Shown here piece by piece: positions 6,081 to 12,256 of a DNA stretch of 12,256 nucleotides. Source of the DNA: Coemansia sp. RSA 1804 (Eukaryota > Kickxellomycota > Kickxellomycetes > Kickxellales > Kickxellaceae); assembly GCA_027578815.1 (NCBI GenBank), contig JANBTH010000719.1, forward strand, positions 1 to 12,256, in the 5' to 3' direction. Under the pieces are notes generated by a model. The model searched no databases and was not told the origin of the DNA. It saw nothing but the letters and a program-made list of their open reading frames with translations. Each line of letters opens with the position of its first letter. The first letter of the stretch is position 1. The translations under genes and the position numbers were made by a program.

Positions 6081-8788
6081 TATAAAACACCAGAATGGTT
6101 GTTGTTGTTATCAGCAGCGTTGTGGCTGCTGCTTATTGGCGGCGATGACGATGTGGGTGCAAATGAAAGCATGAGCGGCCCTGCTGCCGTTGCATGTGGC
6201 AGCTGTGCTAAAACTGGCGCTGCTGGCCCTGGCAGCGATGCCGACAACACCGATATAAGCGGCGGTGTAACAATGGTTGTAGCAATATTTGCAGCAGAAA
6301 CGGAACCTGGAGGAGACATCCTATTGCTGCCAGTGACTAGCGTTCCAGTAGCTGCCCTGGATCTGGCTGCTGCTGCTGTCCGCTTGCATGTTGGGCCTTT
6401 GGATGTGTGTCTGCTGAGAGCGTCAGCCCTGGCAAACCCGCGCCCACAGAACTGGCAGAGGAAAGGGCGGGCACCCGTATGAATCTTCTTGTGCCGCTTG
6501 AGATCGTGGTTTCTGCTAAAGCGCTGGTCGCAGATGTCGCATTGGTATGGACGCTCGTCGGTGTGTGTGCGTTCGTGCGACTTGAGGTTGTACTTGCGAG
6601 TGAATGATTTGTCGCATTCGGGATGCGGGCATTTGATCTCGGAGCAGCTGCTTTCGTTTGACATGTCGCTGGTTCCCGGTTCCTTTTTAATGCACACGCT
6701 TGCGCCAGCCTTTTTACAGTTTGTGTGCTGGGCTCCACCACTGCCTCCTCCGACCTTGCGTTTCTTGGCAGACGTGGAGGCCGACGATACAATATTTTTC
6801 TTGCTATCAGATGGTGCGTCTCCATTGCTGTTGCTGCCTCCATTATTGGCGGCGTTGGCGTTGCTGCTGTTCCCCTTGCGTCCACGCTTTTTTGACGCTC
6901 CTGAACCGCTGGCAGCGGCAGTGGTAGTAAAAGTGGTGGCGCTTTGCTGGCAAACTCCCGCACCTAGTATATCAGCGGGGTTTACAGAGCCGCCGACACC
7001 GGCTTCGCTAGTAATGAGCTTGTTGTTAAAGTGATCATTATTAGCAATGCCAAACGAGCGTGCCATATCATCTGGATGGTGAATCGAGTACATGGGCCCA
7101 GCAGCGCCTGCAAGATTTGCTGGAAACTCTGCTGCGGTGGATGTGGCAGCCGCCATCATACCGCTAGTCTCGCCTCCCATGATCCCTGGCGCACCTAGGT
7201 AGCTTGAGAAATTGGCTGGGTGCACCATGCCATTAATCTGCACTCCAATAAGCCCTGCAAAATTCTGGGAAGGCTTGCGACTGGCAATAGAGTCACGGTT
7301 TGGATCATCCTCGTCCTCTGAGCACTGTGCGGTTAATGGCGGCGTGTCAGCCATTGATGCAGACATTGCCATCATACTTGCGTTGCCAAGGCCAAGAGCG
7401 TTGTTTTCACAGGCGCTCATCCTCAGAGCTGCCGAACCAGAACTAGCAGTTCTCCGACCAAACCCAGCTGGCGCAGAAGCCGATAGCTTGCCAGCGGTGA
7501 TCATTGGCTTCAGGCCACTGCCATTAAAGATGCGCATGCTGGATGGCTGTGGGAATGTAGGCGAACGAACGTCAAATCCAGAAGGCAGATGAACGCCGCT
7601 TTTGTCGAATGACGGCGATGGCATATCGGTGGTGCAGTTAGAAAAAGCTGCCACGGCAACAGCAGCAGCAACAGAAGCGTTGCTAGCAGAAGGCGAAGAG
7701 AACGAGGAAGGGAAGGAGGGGACACTAGCAGAAGCAGACGGTGCTAAATAGTGCGAGGCACTACCGGTAGTAGCAATAGCCATATCCAGGTTGACTGTAG
7801 GCGACATAGTCTGGGTGAAAGAGTTTGTTTCCTGCTTTTCGTTGACCGGAAAAACGTGCTCGTACCGATAGCTCTGGCTGTCAGAGAGCACTGAAGACAA
7901 ACAGCGAATTCCACCGCCATTTCCGTTTTCATTGCTGCTGCTACTGCCGTTATTTTGCCAGGTAGCAGCAGAAGCAGCATCAGCAACGCCGCTGTTGTTG
8001 GTATTACTGCCAACAAGGCCAGATGTGCTACTCTCTTTGTTATGTGACAAATCGGATGTGTCGAGAACGGACTTGCGGCGGTAGCGGTGTTCGGTGGTGC
8101 TTGTGTGAAGACGACCACCCCGGCGCCCAGCAGCAGATTTGGCGAATTCAGAAGCCTTTGCAAAAATTGGAAGGCATATTTCCTGGCTGCTACTACAGCG
8201 CTCGTTGGTTTGCGCCCGTAGCGTATCGTGTGGAAACTCTAGAACGTCCGGCGGCGCAGAGTTGATGGCGCCCAAGTGAGATGGGACAATGGCAGCAACA
8301 GAGGCAAATGAGGAGGAAGAGAACATTGGCAAACCCAACGGTGAAACAGAAGAAACATGGATGGGAGCAGGTGTAGAGGCAGATGAGGGAGTAACTTCGG
8401 TAGTAGCAGCGGCCGCGCCATCCGAGGCATTACTGCCGGCTTGCGAAAACCCCAGCGGCTGTTGATAATGCCGTACTAACCCAGTGGGGTCCACATGTGA
8501 AGAAGATACTCCGGCAATAGGGGCTGCAACTGTGGCAGCAGTGGCAGATGGATGCGATGGGAACGAAGCCCCCGCAGACAAAGGCGTTGACGGTACAAGT
8601 CCAACGCCGAGATGCGAGGAGGCAATCGGACTTGGTGCAGTGCTTGTGGTGGTAGTGTATCCGTGCAATTCGCTAAACTGGCTGTGGCCATGGAATAGGC
8701 CAAGATGGTGTGAGTCGAAAAACACTGGACCCATCGAGTCCCGGGAATGGGACGAGTAGCCAAATGAGAAATCTAGAATAACCTTCAT
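6080..8788 (-). CDS. C2H2 zinc-finger transcription factor, Crz1/Prz1-like finger array
   Basis: This frame encodes a 902-residue probable nuclear DNA-binding protein. Residues 1-620 are mostly Ser/Ala/Asn/Gly-rich and disordered, with an acidic EDEDD patch near 490. Basic signals follow: KKRGRK near 631 and SAKKRKV near 674, the latter like a classical NLS. IKKEP near 699 fits a SUMO-site pattern. Three fingers span 720-801: C-X4-C-X12-H-X3-H, C-X2-C-X12-H-X3-H, and C-X2-C-X12-H-X6-C. FTRKYNLKSHERTHTDERPY and GFARADALSRH closely resemble the first and third fingers of calcineurin-responsive Crz1/Prz1. The second finger (RFSRNHDLKRH) is less like them, so the subfamily is an inference. PLISVL at 843-848 fits a calcineurin-docking motif. 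ATG 8788 is the first ATG of the open frame and has A at -3. A TTG six bases upstream is an unlikely start. The frame is open back to 8836, so it may instead be the last exon of a longer gene. Confidence 0.85.
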   Translation of the reverse strand: MKVILDFSFGYSSHSRDSMGPVFFDSHHLGLFHGHSQFSELHGYTTTTSTAPSPIASSHLGVGLVPSTPLSAGASFPSHPSATAATVAAPIAGVSSSHVDPTGLVRHYQQPLGFSQAGSNASDGAAAATTEVTPSSASTPAPIHVSSVSPLGLPMFSSSSFASVAAIVPSHLGAINSAPPDVLEFPHDTLRAQTNERCSSSQEICLPIFAKASEFAKSAAGRRGGRLHTSTTEHRYRRKSVLDTSDLSHNKESSTSGLVGSNTNNSGVADAASAATWQNNGSSSSNENGNGGGIRCLSSVLSDSQSYRYEHVFPVNEKQETNSFTQTMSPTVNLDMAIATTGSASHYLAPSASASVPSFPSSFSSPSASNASVAAAVAVAAFSNCTTDMPSPSFDKSGVHLPSGFDVRSPTFPQPSSMRIFNGSGLKPMITAGKLSASAPAGFGRRTASSGSAALRMSACENNALGLGNASMMAMSASMADTPPLTAQCSEDEDDPNRDSIASRKPSQNFAGLIGVQINGMVHPANFSSYLGAPGIMGGETSGMMAAATSTAAEFPANLAGAAGPMYSIHHPDDMARSFGIANNDHFNNKLITSEAGVGGSVNPADILGAGVCQQSATTFTTTAAASGSGASKKRGRKGNSSNANAANNGGSNSNGDAPSDSKKNIVSSASTSAKKRKVGGGSGGAQHTNCKKAGASVCIKKEPGTSDMSNESSCSEIKCPHPECDKSFTRKYNLKSHERTHTDERPYQCDICDQRFSRNHDLKRHKKIHTGARPFLCQFCGRGFARADALSRHTSKGPTCKRTAAAARSRAATGTLVTGSNRMSPPGSVSAANIATTIVTPPLISVLSASLPGPAAPVLAQLPHATAAGPLMLSFAPTSSSPPISSSHNAADNNNNHSGVL

Positions 8789-9553
8789 CTTCAAAACAAA
8801 AATATCTGATTTAGTATGGAATATATATCGGCGGTACTATCTTTGCAGTGCTCCAAAAATAAAAAAGGGATGGTGACATTTTGAGTGAGCAAAGATACAA
8901 GGGGGCATTGACACGTTTATATGGAAAATGGCGACTAGAAAATATGGTTGTTTGGCTTTACTGTGCAAGTGGAGAAAGGGTATTTACAAGCAAGTCAGCC
9001 ATATCTAGAAACCTTGTTCCTTATTTTATTCTTGTTGACCAGTGAAGTAATGTATGCCTCAAGTGTGATGAATATAGTTGATGAAACGGAAAGTAGGGGG
9101 GTTGCATAAACTGTTCGGAGTACCACCCTCCACCACCCCCTCTTTCTTCGGCATTCCTCCAATTTTATCACAACTAAGGTTACAATTATGAACAAACAAC
9201 CACAATGGCAGACAGGATTAAAGCACAATTGCCACCCGGGAACATCTAGTGATAGATTGAGTCTGGATTTGAACAAAAAAGTTTAATTTGAACTGATAGC
9301 AAAGAAAAGTCGGGCAAAAGGTAGAGGAGGATGAGGATGGGGGAATCAGAACAAGTACTGTACTAAAAAAGCACAAAATGGATAAATTAAAAAAGACAAA
9401 TATTTCCAAAAGCCCTGTTCAGATGTGTTGGCTATGTTGGAAAGGACAAGGAAATAACACAGCAAAATTGAAGAGTAGAATTGACCGAGGTTGGTTACGA
9501 AAAACAAATGTAGCAAGTATTGCAAAATGCAGCAGCTTGTAAAAACACAAAAG

Positions 9554-9561
9554 GAGGCGCA
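9554..9561 (+). promoter_or_regulatory. CDRE-like site GAGGCGCA
   Basis: It matches the yeast calcineurin-dependent response element GNGGC(G/T)CA recognised by Crz1. It lies about 770 nt upstream of the zinc-finger ATG, which would allow autoregulation. A single match in 1.9 kb could easily be chance, and another match lies in the coding region near 8249-8256. Confidence 0.2.
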
Positions 9562-9738
9562 GAAAGCCCGCATGTTTCTGTTGATTACATATTTAGACTC
9601 AGCATGCCCTGTTTTCGGATAGGCAAGGCAAGTACAAAAGGACTTTCTGCCCACTTCTTAGGAAACCCTCTTTGGTGAATCAAGGCAATTTAAGTACAGT
9701 CCTGCAGGTGTAAAAAAGGCAAACGCACATGCTTGCAC

Positions 9739-9748
9739 TATAAAAAGG
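9739..9748 (+). promoter_or_regulatory. TATA-like box TATAAAAAGG on the plus strand
   Basis: It is a strong TATA-type match oriented rightwards, antisense to the neighbouring genes, within the gene-free stretch. No plus-strand coding frame or recognisable small RNA follows it, so any transcript would be non-coding or antisense. Confidence 0.25.
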
Positions 9749-10740
9749 CCAAGCCAAGGTGCTTCTTCCCCCTCCTGCAGATCTCTGGCTCCTTCCCCAA
9801 ATATAGGATATTGCATATTCTACACCCAGAGAAGTCGTGGAGCTCTAACAAGGGGAGGGGCACGGATCTGGGACCCATTTGACCGGCTGCAAAAAAAAGA
9901 ATTCTCCCCGTTAGCCGTTTGCTCAACAACTGCAAAATAAGCACAAATGTGCATACTAAGATAAATAGTGTACAAACACAGCAAAACCAGAAACACCTTG
10001 ATGCAGGTCATTTTGAAGAAGAGAAAAGGCTGTTCATCGCCCATCCACGCTCTGCCATGAGACTGAATCAATGCAGAAGCAGTGAATAAACAGCGGGCAA
10101 GAGCAACGGATGCAGACTCTTCTAATCTCGGGCTTGGTTCCCAATTAATTCCAAAAGAAATAGCCGCAAATTGAAACGATATTGTGGTGAAGAAACAAAA
10201 ACCAGATGGACACAAAGAAAATAAATAAGGTGCGCATAACGACCAGCACTGGCCTTGGACAATTACCAGCAAAAAAGGGAGACAATAAACCGCCTTGGCT
10301 ATGAAAAATAGCCCAGACTCTGAAATGTACATAATCCATTCATCTGGCATTGAAAGGAAGAGAAGGTAAAAACGAGGTGGATAGCGGCGAACTGTGTCAA
10401 TAAATTCATCCAATTGCTTTAAAGCGCATTACATTAATGCCAGGTCAGACAATTTCCACTGCTTTCAGGATAAAACACAAGCTGGCATGCGTGCAAGATC
10501 CAGAAGAATAGAGCAGGAAGAAACAAAAAGTAAGAGCTGGCTTGCTCAGTCAAAAACATGTCTGACTGTGAGTCGGAGAACAAAATAGAATGGCTCGAAA
10601 AGTAAACGAGAAACAATGGGAATTCCAAATAAAGGAAGAGGATAATTGCTCGAGTCCAATAAGATTGACCCCAATTTGGAAATGGCAGCTGCCAATAGAC
10701 ATTTCTGACCATTTTTCTTTCCCACCTTTGTTCTCTTTGT

Positions 10741-11553
10741 TTAGGTTTGCAAGTAGGCATCCTTCGACTTACCAAATGAGGGTACATTTGCTGGATACGC
10801 ATGGGCTGTTGCAGGGACAGAAGCTGTCGCTGTCGACGGCGGATCGCCAATAACAGACACACGACCATTAGATGGAATGTATGCGCCATTGTTACCGCTG
10901 GCAGATGCAGGCGCAGAGAAGGGCGAGTAGTTACTATCGGATGGAATGCCTGACATTGGTGTCAAACAGTGCTGCTGATCGCCGGTTACTCCATGCTGGT
11001 GGTTGGCAATGCCGTTGGGGTGCATTTGGGGAATGCCTGGATACAAAGGACACCCGTTATGGTCTAGAGAAACCCCTGCGGTAAAGTCAGACGCTACAGA
11101 GACGCCCTGCAATGGCACAGTATGGGGCTGCGACAGTCCAATGGATCCAGAACCATAGCACGGATTGATTGCGGCAGCAACAGCCGCGGCGGCAGCAGCA
11201 GCGGCGGCAACGGAAGTGTTGCCGTTAGAAGAAGCCGACTCGTTTGTGTTGGTTACCGCGCTGTTACCCAGCGTCATCGGTATTCCATTACTACGCATAT
11301 TAGTGCTGCACTCATTTGTGGGCGTCGCATATCTGGCGCTGCCTGAAGGCATGTGACCAACTCCTATGCTGTCGTTGTTGTCGAAACCTCCATTATTACC
11401 AGTGCCAGCAGAAAATGGCGCAGTTGGGCTGTTGTTGTTGTTGTTAGATGAAGATGATGTTGTGCCTCGGCCGCCAGTTGGAAAGCCCATTGGATAGAGT
11501 CCAGGCGCAGACGGCTGCGCATGCTGGTATAGTCCGGTTGCAGTCGAGTCCAT
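10741..11553 (-). CDS. Asn/Ser/Gly/Ala-rich low-complexity protein; probable 5' exon of the zinc-finger factor
   Basis: As a stand-alone frame it encodes 270 residues from ATG 11553 (G at -3 and at +4). There is no recognisable catalytic or binding domain. Composition is that of a disordered activation-type region: SSSSNNNNN at about 33-41, many SNGN/NNGG stretches, and a poly-Ala tract interrupted by one Val at about 116-128. Pro/Tyr/Gly-rich segments such as GLYPMGFPTGG lie near the start and HPNGIANHQH further on. A consensus donor GGTAAGT begins at 10773, ten codons before the stop. The true coding exon is therefore probably 11553-10773, ending after VPSF in phase 1 and continuing at 8805. 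In that case the stop at 10741 belongs to intron sequence. The open frame extends slightly upstream of the ATG to a TGA near 11596, so another upstream exon is possible. It may alternatively be a small independent gene. Confidence 0.65.
   Translation of the reverse strand: MDSTATGLYQHAQPSAPGLYPMGFPTGGRGTTSSSSNNNNNSPTAPFSAGTGNNGGFDNNDSIGVGHMPSGSARYATPTNECSTNMRSNGIPMTLGNSAVTNTNESASSNGNTSVAAAAAAAAAVAAAINPCYGSGSIGLSQPHTVPLQGVSVASDFTAGVSLDHNGCPLYPGIPQMHPNGIANHQHGVTGDQQHCLTPMSGIPSDSNYSPFSAPASASGNNGAYIPSNGRVSVIGDPPSTATASVPATAHAYPANVPSFGKSKDAYLQT
11170..11208 (-). repeat. GCN repeat encoding an alanine tract
   Basis: A run of alternating GCC, GCT, GCA and GCG codons encodes nine Ala, one Val and three Ala. 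The mixed codons suggest an old, selectively retained tract rather than a recent pure triplet expansion. Confidence 0.75.
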
Positions 11554-12256
11554 AGCTTTGTTGGGCAAAAATGGTAGCAGAAAAAAGCAACACCGTCAGT
11601 TTTAAAGCTAGGATAAAGGATATGTGCTCAATAGTAAGCAATGGGAAAAAGAAAAATATAAACCGTCAAATGTGTGTGTATCAGCACTTGGTGCGTGCGT
11701 GATCGGGCTTAATATAATAGAAACCCTCGAAAAAAGCTCAAAGAAAGTTTGCACTGAATGTAAAAGTTACAAACATGCAATTCTGCATGCACCACTACAC
11801 ACTATAAGCAAAAGAAAAATGCCGAGGGTTTTCTTGCCTCAATAATCTATAAAAAAACCCCTCAATAAAAATAAACAATATAGAACAAGAGCCAGATGAA
11901 TTGCAGAACAAGAGCTGATATTGCACAAACGCTTCTCTCCACTTTAGCCCACTCAAGTCTAAAATGGTTCTGTACAAAAAAAGCTCAAGTGCAAAGAGAA
12001 ACGGAAAGGGGGGATAAATATATGAATGTATCAATATAACCTTGTGTCAAGTACAAAAGTGCGTAGATCAGAAATGTAAAAGTGAGCAAAGATAACCTCT
12101 AGAAAGGCTGGATAAATAAAAGCTAGGTTAATGAAACTGTGTTAATGGAACCTAACGAAGAGGAAAAAAGGAATAAAGGTACTCAATATAGTAAAGGAAA
12201 ACATCCAAACTACGTGGCGTTTTGTGAACTGAAACGTCAAAGGGACTTTATATACT
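11554..12256. other. AT-rich upstream flank of the Asn-rich frame
   Basis: No gene is visible in these 703 nt. The plus strand is A-rich, as in the other stretch upstream of the zinc-finger exon. It contains CCCCT at 11858-11862, AGGGG at 12007-12011, a plus-strand TATAAAA-type run near 11849, and a minus-strand TATA-like box at the right edge. It is most simply the promoter and 5' leader region of the minus-strand gene beginning at 11553. Confidence 0.55.
12246..12254 (-). promoter_or_regulatory. TATA-like box TATATAAAG on the minus strand
   Basis: It reads TATATAAAG on the minus strand at the window edge, about 690 nt upstream of ATG 11553. If used, it would imply a long 5' leader or an unseen 5' exon. 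Such AT-rich strings are common in this flank, so the call is weak. Confidence 0.25.

Larger units (their letters stand above)
8900..9860. promoter_or_regulatory. Cluster of six STRE-like pentamers (AGGGG/CCCCT)
   Basis: AGGGG occurs at 8900-8904, 9095-9099, 9851-9855 and 9856-9860, the last two forming a direct tandem. CCCCT occurs at 9137-9141 and 9769-9773. In yeast this pentamer is the stress-response element bound by Msn2/Msn4-type C2H2 factors. I found none in the 1.9-kb spacer at 4185-6079. Function is inferred from the motif alone. Confidence 0.35.
8789..10740. other. Gene-free 1.95-kb stretch: 5' leader/promoter or long intron of the zinc-finger gene
   Basis: No convincing coding exon is visible. 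The plus strand is strongly A-rich (for example 31 A to 13 T in 9361-9420 and 28 A to 8 T in 10501-10560). The minus strand is therefore T-rich and poor in stops, which explains long Phe/Leu/Cys-rich minus frames such as 9820-10413. It contains six CCCCT/AGGGG pentamers, a CDRE-like GAGGCGCA at 9554-9561, a plus-strand TATA-like box at 9739-9748, and a C-rich run at 9122-9141. T-rich sense-strand composition suits either an intron or a transcribed leader. Confidence 0.6.
8806..10772 (-). other. Putative 1967-nt intron joining the Asn-rich exon to the zinc-finger exon
   Basis: A consensus donor (G|GTAAGT, intron starting at 10772) lies 31 nt before the stop of the upstream frame. A CAG acceptor (ending 8806) precedes ATATTTTTG. 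Both are phase 1, so the joined frame continues ...VPSF-D-IFVLK-MKVILDF without a stop. TACTAAAT sits just before the acceptor but is close for a branch point. The intron would be long for a fungus, and one or more small internal exons cannot be excluded. Confidence 0.4.

Noticed and set aside
8789..8794. TTG start for the zinc-finger frame, and likewise TTG at 11568 for the Asn-rich frame
   Set aside because: Eukaryotic initiation at TTG is rare, and good ATGs lie just downstream at 8788 and 11553.
9820..10413. 197-codon hydrophobic minus-strand frame that could pass as a membrane protein
   Set aside because: The minus strand is T-rich here, which both removes stops and yields Phe/Leu/Cys codons. 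There is no conserved pattern, and GC is below that of the real genes.
10540..10772. A short intron from the 10772 donor to a CAG near 10705, giving about 50 further open codons
   Set aside because: The phase is compatible, but the resulting sequence is T-rich chance composition ending in TGA, with nothing resembling the rest of the protein. It remains a formal alternative.
10434..10889. 151-codon minus-strand frame
   Set aside because: Half of it is a shadow of the Asn-rich exon in another frame and the rest is T-rich non-coding sequence.

Overview
The window looks like nuclear DNA of a fungus, probably from an early-diverging lineage. GC-rich genes lie between AT-rich spacers (about 68% GC in a sampled 60-base line near position 541, about 25% near 5101). 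There are short GT-AG introns, and both recognisable proteins belong to eukaryotic families, one with a zinc-finger array of fungal type. No bacterial, organellar, viral or transposon genes were recognised. The lineage is an inference and was not tested by any search. Every gene I can support is on the minus strand.

Layout, left to right. (1) Positions 1-4184 hold TAF2, the TFIID subunit with an inactive M1-aminopeptidase fold. It has a 47-codon first exon, a 132-nt intron and a very long second exon that runs off the left edge. (2) Positions 4185-6079 are an AT-rich spacer carrying the TAF2 promoter region and the 3' flank of the next gene. (3) Positions 6080-8788 encode a large low-complexity protein with three C-terminal zinc fingers resembling the calcineurin-regulated Crz1/Prz1 factors. 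(4) Positions 8789-10740 are a non-coding stretch whose minus strand is T-rich. It has an unusual number of CCCCT/AGGGG stress-element-like pentamers. (5) Positions 10741-11553 hold an Asn/Ser/Gly/Ala-rich reading frame with a strong splice donor just before its stop. (6) Positions 11554-12256 are an AT-rich flank with a minus-strand TATA-like box at the window edge.

The main interpretive point is that blocks 3 and 5 may be one gene. A GGTAAGT donor at 10772 and a CAG acceptor at 8806 agree in phase. Joining them gives a protein of about 1168 residues, with an activation-domain-like N-terminus, a roughly 2-kb intron and C-terminal zinc fingers. A PLISVL motif after the fingers fits the PxIxIT calcineurin-docking pattern, so calcium/calcineurin control is plausible but unproven. 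TAF2 is a general transcription factor subunit and shows no special link to its neighbour beyond sharing the strand. I found no CRISPR array, tRNA, rRNA, mobile element or clearly novel gene system.
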